NCBI GenBank assembly: GCA_020634625.1
Contig: JACKBJ010000024.1
Location: 1 to 42,384 of the forward strand
Reading direction: 5' to 3'
Source of the DNA: Caldilineae bacterium
Lineage (GTDB): Bacteria > Chloroflexota > Anaerolineae > Epilineales > Epilineaceae
Length of the DNA stretch: 42,384 bases
Program-made: the position numbers and the translations under genes
Shown here: positions 8,386 through 14,744 of the stretch, piece after piece
How the letters are laid out: each line of letters begins with the position of its first letter
How positions within the stretch are numbered: the stretch's first letter is position 1
Notes under the pieces: model-generated
The model's input: the letters and a program-made list of their open reading frames with translations, nothing else
Database searches by the model: none
What the model was told of the DNA's origin: nothing

Positions 8386-8414
8386 CCGGTTCGGTCCCGC
8401 AGGGGACCGGCCGG
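8386..8414 (+). other. Leader hairpin in the phasin 5' region
   Basis: CGGTCCC (8392-8398) pairs with GGGACCG (8403-8409) around a GCAG loop, and an outer CCGG/CCGG stem extends it. It sits between the candidate promoter and the phasin start and could stabilise the mRNA. Function unknown. Confidence 0.35.
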
Positions 8415-8448
8415 ACGAGCGGGCCATGCGCCTAGGAGCGATACGAAA

Positions 8449-8856
8449 ATGAACCCCAACGAGATCTTCGAGCAGGGCATGCAGCAGTGGCAGCAGAACA
8501 TCGACGAGATGCGCAAGGCCAGCGAGACCTGGACGCGCTTCTTCACCGAGCAGACGCGCAGCAACATGGAGCTGATGCTCGGCTGGCAGAAGCAGTCGAC
8601 CGAGCTCTGGAACGGCTTCGTCGCGCGCGGCAGCGAGATCGGCGGCCAGGATCGCGCGCGCATGGATCAGATGGGTCAGGAGTGGCAGAAGCAGTGGCAG
8701 GCCGGCATCGAGCAGAGCACGGCCATGGCCCGCAGCTTCGGCGAGAGCGCCGAGGCCATGCTGCGCCAGAGCCAGGCGCAGATGGGCGAGCTGCTCGGCA
8801 GCATCGGCATGCCGGTCGCGCCGGCCGCCAAGCCCGCGCGCAACGCCAAGAGCTGA
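8449..8856 (+). CDS. Phasin-like PHA granule protein
   Basis: 135 residues starting MNPNEIFEQGMQQWQQN. It is almost wholly amphipathic helix, rich in Gln, Met, Trp and Ala (for example EWQKQWQAGIEQSTAMARSF), with a short basic Ala/Pro/Lys tail (AAKPARNAKS). Size, composition and position directly before phaE and phaC fit a phasin, which coats PHA granules. The Trp/Gln-rich repeats also resemble the N-terminal part of the PhaE encoded next, so a shared origin is possible. A GGAG motif lies about 11 bases before the ATG. A strong hairpin at 8885-8906 follows, so this probably abundant protein may be made mostly from its own short transcript. Confidence 0.75.
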   Translation: MNPNEIFEQGMQQWQQNIDEMRKASETWTRFFTEQTRSNMELMLGWQKQSTELWNGFVARGSEIGGQDRARMDQMGQEWQKQWQAGIEQSTAMARSFGESAEAMLRQSQAQMGELLGSIGMPVAPAAKPARNAKS

Positions 8857-8884
8857 GCGCAACACGCGCACCGTCGTCGCGAGA

Positions 8885-8910
8885 GGGGCGTTCCACGGAA
8901 CGCCCCCTTT
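8885..8910 (+). terminator. Hairpin terminator after the phasin gene
   Basis: GGGGCGTTC (8885-8893) pairs perfectly with GAACGCCCC (8898-8906) around loop CACG and is followed by CTTT. It lies 28 bp after the phasin stop and could act as an attenuator between phasin and phaE. Confidence 0.7.
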
Positions 8911-8965
8911 CGCGCGTTCGGGCCCGACCGGGCCGACCGCCGATTCGTAAGCCAAGGATGGAATC

Positions 8966-10084
8966 ATGAGCGATAGCACTCGAGCCGGCGGGACGGCCGC
9001 CGGCGACGCCGCCGCGGCGCTGTGGTCGACCTGGGTCGAAGCCCAGCAGCAGGCGATGCGCGGCTGGGCGGACATGGCCGGCGTCGGCGCCTGGACCGGA
9101 ACGGTCGCGGCTCCGGCGAGCCCCGGAGCCGAGCGCGGGGCCGTACCCGGCCTGGACGCCTTCATCGGCACCTGGCAGAACCTCAGCCAGCAGGCGATGC
9201 GGAGCTTCATGGCCGGCGCCGATCCGACGGCGCGCGGCGCGGCCGAGCAGATGCGTGCGGCGCAGGAGGCCGGGTTCCGGCTCTTCGGTCAGCTGGCCGA
9301 GGCCTGGCAGGGCATGGCCCGCCAGGTCGAGCGCGGCGCCAGCTGGTCGGACGCCGCCGCGGCCTTCAGCCGGATGCAGCGTCAGGGCATGGCCGGCTTC
9401 GCCCAAGCGCCCGGCGACTGGTCGCGCCTCGGCCTCGACAGCGCCGAGCTCTGGCGCCAGTACCTGGCCACCCTCGAGCCGAGCATCGGCGCCTGGGCCG
9501 GCCTGATGCGCCGCGACGGCGCCCCGCCGGCCGGCGAGTCGCCGCGTCCCGGGTCGGAGATCTGGGAGCTGGGTCGACGCTACTGGGACGCCTGGGGCCA
9601 GATCTCCAAGCAGCTCTCGGCCAGCCCACGGGTCGGCTTCAACCGCGAGGCCGAGGAGCGCCTGATTCACGGCTTCGAGACCTGGGTGGCCTCGATGCAG
9701 GCCCAGCAGGCCTACCAGCAGGTCCTGGCCGAGGCCTATGCCGAGGCCTACGAGGCGGCTCTGGCGGCCCTGGCACGGCGGGCCGAGGCCGGCGAGCCGG
9801 TCGGCTCGCTGGCGGCCCTGTCCGAGCTCTGGATCCGCGAGAGCGATCAGGTGATGGAGCGGGCCCTGGCCGGCGAACGCTACGCCAAGGCCCAGGGCGA
9901 GATGGTGGCCGCCAACATGCGCCATCGGCTGTCGGAGCGTGCCATCGCCGATGCCCTGCTCGCCGACAGCTTCCTGGCCAGCAAGAGCGAGCTCGACGAG
10001 GCCTACCGCGCCATCGCCGAGCTGCGCCGCGACCTGCGAAGCCTGCGCCAGGAGCTGAACACGATCAAGGGAGGCAAGGCATGA
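8966..10084 (+). CDS. phaE: PHA synthase class III subunit PhaE
   Basis: 372 residues, similar in length to PhaE proteins. It has no catalytic motif, as expected for this subunit, which binds and activates PhaC. The sequence is helical and rich in Trp, Gln and Ala: ALWSTWVEAQQQAMRGWADM near the start, and an internal GFETWVASMQAQQAYQQVLA. A final coiled coil covers about residues 345-368 (AYRAIAELRRDLRSLRQEL). The call rests on this pattern and on the ATGA overlap with the class III phaC. The start ATG at 8966 follows AAGGATGG. There may be a weak own promoter, since a terminator-like hairpin separates it from the phasin gene. Confidence 0.85.
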   Translation: MSDSTRAGGTAAGDAAAALWSTWVEAQQQAMRGWADMAGVGAWTGTVAAPASPGAERGAVPGLDAFIGTWQNLSQQAMRSFMAGADPTARGAAEQMRAAQEAGFRLFGQLAEAWQGMARQVERGASWSDAAAAFSRMQRQGMAGFAQAPGDWSRLGLDSAELWRQYLATLEPSIGAWAGLMRRDGAPPAGESPRPGSEIWELGRRYWDAWGQISKQLSASPRVGFNREAEERLIHGFETWVASMQAQQAYQQVLAEAYAEAYEAALAALARRAEAGEPVGSLAALSELWIRESDQVMERALAGERYAKAQGEMVAANMRHRLSERAIADALLADSFLASKSELDEAYRAIAELRRDLRSLRQELNTIKGGKA

Positions 10085-11175
10085 TTCCACCGCTCGTCGA
10101 CATGACGCCGCAGGGCCTGGCCGATGAGCTGCTCGAGCTCGGGCGCGAGACGCTCAAGGGCATCGAGTCGCTGTCGCGCGTCGACGCCGGCTCGATCCAG
10201 GTCGGCTTCACGCCCAAGACCGCGGTCTGGCAGCGTGAGGGCGTGACGCTGTACCGCTACACGCCGCGGGTCGAGACGCCCAAGCCGGTGCCGCTCCTGA
10301 TCAGCTATGCGCTGGTCAACCGACCCTACATGGTCGACCTGGAGCCGGGCCGCTCGATGGTGCAGAGCCTGCTCGATCTGGGCCTGGACGTCTACCTGAT
10401 CGACTGGGGCTACCCGGCCCGCATCGACCGCTGGCGCAGCATCGACGACTACGTCAACGGGCTCTTGTCGGACTGCGTCGACCAGGTCTGCCAGGCCAGC
10501 GGCCAGCCGGCCATCAACCTGCTGGGCATCTGCCAGGGCGGCGCGTTCAGCCTCTGCTACGCCGCCCTGCATCCCGAGAAGGTCAAGAACCTGATCACCA
10601 TGGTCACCCCGGTGGACTTCCACGCCACCGACGACGCGGGCGCGCCCTGCGGCATGCTCAACAGCTGGGCCATGCATCTGGACGTCGACGTCATGGCCGA
10701 CGCCCTGGGCAACATCCCGGGCGACTTCATGAACTTCGGCTTCGTCCTGATGAAGCCCTTCCAGCTCAACGTGGCCAAGTACGCCGCGATGCTGGACATC
10801 GTCGACGACGAGAAGCGCCTGGCCAACTTCCTGCGCATGGAGAAGTGGATCTTCGACAGCCCGGATCAGGCCGGCGAGACCTGGCGCCAGTTCCTGACCG
10901 ACTTCTACCAGCAGAACAAGCTGGTCAAGGGCGAGGTCGAGCTGGGCGGCCGGCGGGTCGATCTCAAGCAGGTGACCATGCCGGTCTTCAACATCTACGC
11001 CGAGCTGGACCACCTGGTGCCGCCGCAGAGCTCGATGCCCCTGGGCGAGCATGTCGGGACCGAGGACTACAGCAGCCTGTCCTTCCCGACCGGGCACATC
11101 GGCATGTACGTCAGCGGCAAGGTCCAGAAGGTCCTGCCGCCTGCCATCGTGGAGTGGCTCGATGCCCGCAGCTAA
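10081..11175 (+). CDS. phaC: PHA synthase class III catalytic subunit PhaC
   Basis: 364 residues, the size of class III PhaC (about 355) rather than class I/II (about 560-600). It polymerises hydroxyacyl-CoA into PHA at the granule surface. The alpha/beta-hydrolase nucleophile lies in the lipase-like box GICQGG with C151; the other triad members are D310 (AELDHLVPP) and H339 (PTGHIGMYV). Other family marks are PYMVDLEPGRSM, YLIDWGYP and the MEKWIFDSPDQAGE region. It overlaps phaE by 4 bp and is itself overlapped by the phaB frame, so the three are probably cotranscribed. No beta-ketothiolase (phaA) gene is present in the window, so acetoacetyl-CoA must come from a thiolase elsewhere. Confidence 0.95.
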   Translation: MIPPLVDMTPQGLADELLELGRETLKGIESLSRVDAGSIQVGFTPKTAVWQREGVTLYRYTPRVETPKPVPLLISYALVNRPYMVDLEPGRSMVQSLLDLGLDVYLIDWGYPARIDRWRSIDDYVNGLLSDCVDQVCQASGQPAINLLGICQGGAFSLCYAALHPEKVKNLITMVTPVDFHATDDAGAPCGMLNSWAMHLDVDVMADALGNIPGDFMNFGFVLMKPFQLNVAKYAAMLDIVDDEKRLANFLRMEKWIFDSPDQAGETWRQFLTDFYQQNKLVKGEVELGGRRVDLKQVTMPVFNIYAELDHLVPPQSSMPLGEHVGTEDYSSLSFPTGHIGMYVSGKVQKVLPPAIVEWLDARS

Positions 11176-12085
11176 GCCCGGGTCCCCGGCCAAGTCGCCG
11201 TCCAAGCCCCAGGCCAAGCCCCAGTCCAAGCCGCAGACCGAACCGCAACCCGAGGTGCCGGCCCCGGCCGAGCCGCCCACCAGCACCGATCGGCCCAGCG
11301 CCGACGCGCCCATCGAGGAGATCGACGCCATGACGGAGCATCACGAGACCGCCTTCGAGCTCGCCAACGCCCTTGGCCTGGAGGGCAAGGTGATCCTGGT
11401 CACCGGCGGCGACCGCGGCATCGGCCGCGAGATCGTCAAGCTGCTCGAAGCCCTGGGCGCCGTGGTGGCCTACACCGACCGCAGCGACCGCAAGAGCCAT
11501 CATGGCAGCCTGTCGCTGCACGCCGACGTGACCTATCCGGGCGAGATGGAGGAGGTCGTCGAGCGGGTCGAGCGCGAGCTCGGTCCGATCTACGGCGTCG
11601 TGGCCAACGCCGGCGTCACCCGCGACTCGATGTTCCACAAGATTCACCATCGCGATTGGGACACGGCCATCTCGGTCAACCTGACCGGCGTCTACAACAC
11701 CATCCGCCCGGTCTATCCGCTCATGCGCGAGCGCGGCGAGGGCTCGATCGTCTTCATCGGCTCGATCATCGGCGAGCAGGGCGGCATCGGCCAGGTCAAC
11801 TACAGCGTCACCAAGGCCGGCGTCATCGGCATGGCCCGCTCGTTGGCCCGCGAGGGCGCCTTCAAGGGCATCCGCGCCAACGTGGTCGCGCCCGGCTTCG
11901 TCGAGACCGGCATGACGGCCGTGATCCCGGCCGAGATCCGCGAGAAGATCACGGCCGACATCCCGCTGGGCCGTTTCGCCAGCACGATGGAGATCGCCTG
12001 GCCGGTGGCCATGCTGCTCTCGCCGGTGGCCGGTGGCTTCATCACCGGCGCGGTGATCAGCGTCAACGGCGGGCAGCGGATGTAG
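11162..12085 (+). CDS. phaB: Acetoacetyl-CoA reductase-like SDR (PhaB/FabG) with Lys/Pro-rich N-terminal extension
   Basis: Short-chain dehydrogenase with TGGDRGIGRE cofactor loop, VVANAGVT, and catalytic Ser-Tyr-Lys at S201/Y214/K218 of the long form (GSIIGEQGGIGQVNYSVTKA). It probably makes (R)-3-hydroxyacyl-CoA for the adjacent synthase. There are two possible starts. The ATG at 11162 overlaps phaC by 14 bp and gives 307 residues; the ATG at 11330, preceded by GAGGAG, gives a normal 251-residue enzyme. I chose the long form because the 56 intervening codons have the same very high third-position GC as the gene and encode a repetitive Lys/Pro/Ala/Gln segment (KPQAKPQSKPQTEPQ) rather than random sequence. 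Such a tail might tether the enzyme to the granule or DNA (inference). The SDR function is near certain; the PhaB assignment rests on context. Confidence 0.85.
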   Translation: MPAAKPGSPAKSPSKPQAKPQSKPQTEPQPEVPAPAEPPTSTDRPSADAPIEEIDAMTEHHETAFELANALGLEGKVILVTGGDRGIGREIVKLLEALGAVVAYTDRSDRKSHHGSLSLHADVTYPGEMEEVVERVERELGPIYGVVANAGVTRDSMFHKIHHRDWDTAISVNLTGVYNTIRPVYPLMRERGEGSIVFIGSIIGEQGGIGQVNYSVTKAGVIGMARSLAREGAFKGIRANVVAPGFVETGMTAVIPAEIREKITADIPLGRFASTMEIAWPVAMLLSPVAGGFITGAVISVNGGQRM

Positions 12086-12091
12086 TGCAAC

Positions 12092-12115
12092 GGGGGCCGG
12101 CCTTCGCCGGCCCCC
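12092..12115 (+). terminator. Terminator after the PHA operon
   Basis: GGGGGCCGGC (12092-12101) pairs perfectly with GCCGGCCCCC (12106-12115) around CTTC, seven bases after the phaB stop. Confidence 0.75.
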
Positions 12116-12130
12116 CCAGGTTGGCTGCCG

Positions 12131-12162
12131 CGGGCGGCCGGGCCCATGCGCCCGGCCGCCCG
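12131..12162. terminator. Second strong inverted repeat between convergent genes
   Basis: CGGGCGGCCGGGC (12131-12143) pairs perfectly over 13 bp with its complement at 12150-12162, loop CCATGC. It lies between phaB and the converging glycosyltransferase and could stop transcription from both sides. Confidence 0.6.
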
Positions 12163-12273
12163 CCGTCGTTCGGGCGGCGTGCCCGTCGCGAGCGGTGCTC
12201 GAGGGCGTGGATGCCGGAGCGACGCGGGCAGGCCGGGCGGGCGCCGGCCGCGCCTGGGCTTCTCGACCTGGCC

Positions 12274-13044
12274 TCAGCCGCGCCGGCGCACCCGCCAGGC
12301 GAAGCGTGCCAGGTGCGCCAGGCCGCTCAGGGCGTCGCGCGGGCTCATCTTGCTGCTGCCCGATGCGCGGGCCGGCAGCAGGATCGGCAGCTCGCCGATG
12401 GGGTGGCCCGCGGCGTGCAGGCGATAGAGGCTCTCGAAGAAGAAGCCGTAGTCGTCGGCTTCGACCCGGTCCCAGAGCGCGCGCGGGATGCGATCGAGCC
12501 GGTAGGCCCGAAACGAGCCCGAGCAGTCGTAGGGGATGCCCAACAGCAGTCGCGTGGCCAGGTGACCCATGCGGGTCATGATGCGCCGGGAGACCGACCA
12601 GGTCTCCAGGCTCGCCTCCAGCACGAAGCGCGAGCCGGTGGCCAGGTCCTTGCCTTCGGTCGCGGCCAGCATGCGCGGGACGTCGGCCGGAATGTGGGTG
12701 AAGTCGGCGTCCAGCGTGACCAGGGTGGCGAAGCCCTGGTCGTAGGCCCAGCGGATCCCGTCCTTGTGGGCGCTGCCGACGCCCAGCTTGCCGGGCCGTC
12801 CCAGCACCACCAGCTTGGGGTCCCGTGCCGCCAGACCTGCCAGGATCGCGGCCGTGCCGTCGGTGGAGGCGTCGTCGACCACCGCCAGGGTGGCGGCAGG
12901 CGCCACGCGCCGCAGTTGGCCCAGCAAGGCCTCGATGTTGCCGGCTTCGTTGTAGGTCGCGGTCAGGATCGCCAGATCGGAATCCAGCACCGGCCTCGCG
13001 TCCGGGGGCGGGCTCGGGACGGCCGCCTCGCCCGCCCGGCTCAC
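12274..13044 (-). CDS. Polyprenol (dolichol)-phosphate mannose synthase-like GT2 glycosyltransferase
   Basis: 256 residues. A GT-A fold family 2 enzyme with LTATYNEAGNIEALL at about 28-42, VVDDASTDGT, GVGSAHKDGIRWA, the metal-binding TLDADFTHIP (DAD as DxD) and GSRFVLEA, followed by YDCSGSFRAYRLDRI. This order matches Dpm1-type transferases that move a sugar from a nucleotide sugar to a polyprenyl phosphate at the inner membrane face. There are no transmembrane segments at the C-terminus, so it is the short, soluble type. Its ATG overlaps the stop of the upstream C-methyltransferase (ATGA at 13041-13044), indicating coupling. Sugar identity is not evident. Confidence 0.85.
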   Translation of the reverse strand: MSRAGEAAVPSPPPDARPVLDSDLAILTATYNEAGNIEALLGQLRRVAPAATLAVVDDASTDGTAAILAGLAARDPKLVVLGRPGKLGVGSAHKDGIRWAYDQGFATLVTLDADFTHIPADVPRMLAATEGKDLATGSRFVLEASLETWSVSRRIMTRMGHLATRLLLGIPYDCSGSFRAYRLDRIPRALWDRVEADDYGFFFESLYRLHAAGHPIGELPILLPARASGSSKMSPRDALSGLAHLARFAWRVRRRG

Positions 13045-14336
13045 GCCGCCGAGCCCCCGGCCGGGCCGTCCTCGCCCGATCCGGGCCCGGCGCCCGCGCG
13101 GCTCACGACCTCGAAGTCGGGCAGCGGGAAGACCAGCTGCCCGCCGCCGGCCAGGAACTCGGCCTCGCGTTCGACGAACTCGGCCTTGAAGTGCCAGGGC
13201 AGCACGAAGTAGATGTCCGGCCGCGCCGCGCGCGAAGCGGCCTCGCTGACGATCGGGATGCGCGTGGCGGGGGTGATCCGACCGTCCTTGCTCGGGTTGC
13301 GGTCGGCGATGGCCTCGATCAGCTCCGGGCCGATGCCGCAGTGCTGCAGCGTCGTGTTGCCCTTGGTCGAGGCCCCATAGCCGTGCACCCGCAGGCCCTG
13401 GTCGCGGGCCGACTCCAGAAAGGCGCGGATGCGATCGCGCAGCCGGTCGACCCGATCGCGGAAGGCGACATAAGGTTGCAGGCTGTCGAGCGCCAGGGCC
13501 GCTTCGGCCGCCTGCAGCCGCGCCAGCTCCGGCGTCGTCGCGTGGGATGCATCCCGATGGCAGGCGAAGATCCGGCTCGAGCCGCCGTTCGAGTCGTTGA
13601 GCTCGGCATGGAAGACGCGCAGCCCGTGCTCAGCCAGCAGGCGGCCGATGCTGTCCAAGCTGAGGTAGAGCAGGTGCTCGTGGCAGATGGTGTCGTAGGC
13701 GTTGGTTGCGAGCATCGACGGCAGGTAGCTCTGCTCGAAGACCCAGACGCCGTCCGGCGCCAGGATGCTGGCCAGGTCGGCGGTGAAGGCGTGCAGGTCG
13801 GGCAGATCGTAGAGCATCGCGATCGAGCTCACGATGCGCGCCTGGCCATCGCCGGCGACCGAGCGGAATGCGTCGGCCGAGAAGAAGTCGGCCACCCGCC
13901 ACGCGCCCTCGGGGTAGAAGGCATCGTACTGGGCGATGGTCGGGTCGATGCCGATGCGCTGCAGCTGCGCCGGGTAGCGCTTGAGCAGGGTGGCGTCGTT
14001 GCTGCCGATGTCGAGCACCAGGTCGCCCGGTCGCGGCCGGGCCAACGCCATCGCCGTGTCGGCGATGCCGTGCAGGTGCTCGGTCATCGTGCGGTTGATC
14101 CCGCTCCGATACCCATAGGTCTGGCGGAAGAGCGCGTCGCGATCGAAGTCGTGGGCCAGCTGCACCAGGTGGCAGCCCCGGCACTTGTGGACTCGCAGCG
14201 GGGCGACGGGGACCGGCGGGTCGGCCGGCGCGGGGAAGCGGCCGGTCAGGGCCAGCTCGCCCAGGTCGATGACCAGGTCGAAGTCGCGCGCGCCGCACAG
14301 GCGGCAGTCTTCGCGTGGGCTGTACAGGGGACGCAT
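13041..14336 (-). CDS. Sugar C-methyltransferase (NovU/TylCIII-type), SAM-dependent
   Basis: 431 residues in three parts. An N-terminal zinc-binding domain has CRLCGA and HKCRGCHLVQL. The central Rossmann methyltransferase has VLDIGSNDATLLKRY (SAM loop) and WVFEQSYLPSMLATN followed by the CHEHLLYLS motif. The C-terminal domain has GYGASTKGNTTLQHCGI and PWHFKAEFVERE. This zinc/methyltransferase/C-terminal order is that of dTDP-4-keto-deoxysugar C-3 methyltransferases and their many relatives in surface-polysaccharide clusters. The last ~20 residues are Gly/Ala/Pro-rich. No other deoxysugar genes are in the window, so substrate is unknown. It is translationally coupled to the Dpm1-like gene and preceded by a good promoter at 14404-14432. 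Confidence 0.85.
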   Translation of the reverse strand: MRPLYSPREDCRLCGARDFDLVIDLGELALTGRFPAPADPPVPVAPLRVHKCRGCHLVQLAHDFDRDALFRQTYGYRSGINRTMTEHLHGIADTAMALARPRPGDLVLDIGSNDATLLKRYPAQLQRIGIDPTIAQYDAFYPEGAWRVADFFSADAFRSVAGDGQARIVSSIAMLYDLPDLHAFTADLASILAPDGVWVFEQSYLPSMLATNAYDTICHEHLLYLSLDSIGRLLAEHGLRVFHAELNDSNGGSSRIFACHRDASHATTPELARLQAAEAALALDSLQPYVAFRDRVDRLRDRIRAFLESARDQGLRVHGYGASTKGNTTLQHCGIGPELIEAIADRNPSKDGRITPATRIPIVSEAASRAARPDIYFVLPWHFKAEFVEREAEFLAGGGQLVFPLPDFEVVSRAGAGPGSGEDGPAGGSAA

Positions 14337-14403
14337 GCGGGTCGTTCAACGCTCGCTGGGGCGGGTCTGGCGCTACGCGCGCGCCACCGGCATCGAAGGC
14401 GGG

Positions 14404-14432
14404 ATGGTATCGGGCCGGTCGACTCGAGTCAA
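14404..14432 (-). promoter_or_regulatory. Promoter of the methyltransferase/glycosyltransferase operon
   Basis: Read on the minus strand, TTGACT (14432-14427) and TACCAT (14409-14404) are 17 bp apart, about 70 bp before the ATG at 14336. Confidence 0.55.
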
Positions 14433-14489
14433 GGCGCCGCCGCACCTTGGCTACAGTCGCCTGGCGCGGGATCTGCCGCCTCGACGCGG

Positions 14490-14735
14490 CTACTCGGCGT
14501 CCGGAAAGGGAATGTCCAGCGCGATCTCGCCATGACCCGGCAGCTCGAAGCGCAGGTGGAAGTGCGCGTCCTCGCCGGCCCACTGGCTGACCCGCAGAAG
14601 CTCGATGCCGACCGGTGCGCCGTCGGCATCCAGGTCGACCACGATCTCGCGCGAGACGGCCAGGGTCCGGGCGATGCCGGCCTCGGACAGGTGGATGTAG
14701 AGGTGGTCGCCGTCGGGGTCGAAGGTCAGTTCCAT
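14490..14735 (-). CDS. DUF2283 family small protein
   Basis: 81 residues starting MELTFDPDGDHLYIHLSE, with a VVDLDADGAPVGIELL core. This pattern (a D-D-YI-LS beginning, then a VDLD-DG-VGIE box) is the DUF2283 family, small proteins of unknown function. The C-terminal half (HFHLRFELPGHGEIALDIPF) is longer than in minimal members. It starts 9 bp after the stop of the DUF3516 helicase and is probably the last gene of the exchanger/helicase operon. No catalytic function is known. Confidence 0.75.
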   Translation of the reverse strand: MELTFDPDGDHLYIHLSEAGIARTLAVSREIVVDLDADGAPVGIELLRVSQWAGEDAHFHLRFELPGHGEIALDIPFPDAE

Positions 14736-14744
14736 GCGGGTGCC

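Noticed and set aside
8966..12085. Complete PHB pathway in the cluster
   Set aside because: No beta-ketothiolase (phaA) gene is present; the pathway needs one from elsewhere.
12086..12273. Small coding frame between phaB and the glycosyltransferase
   Set aside because: It is occupied by two perfect hairpins and has no ribosome binding site; best seen as terminators.
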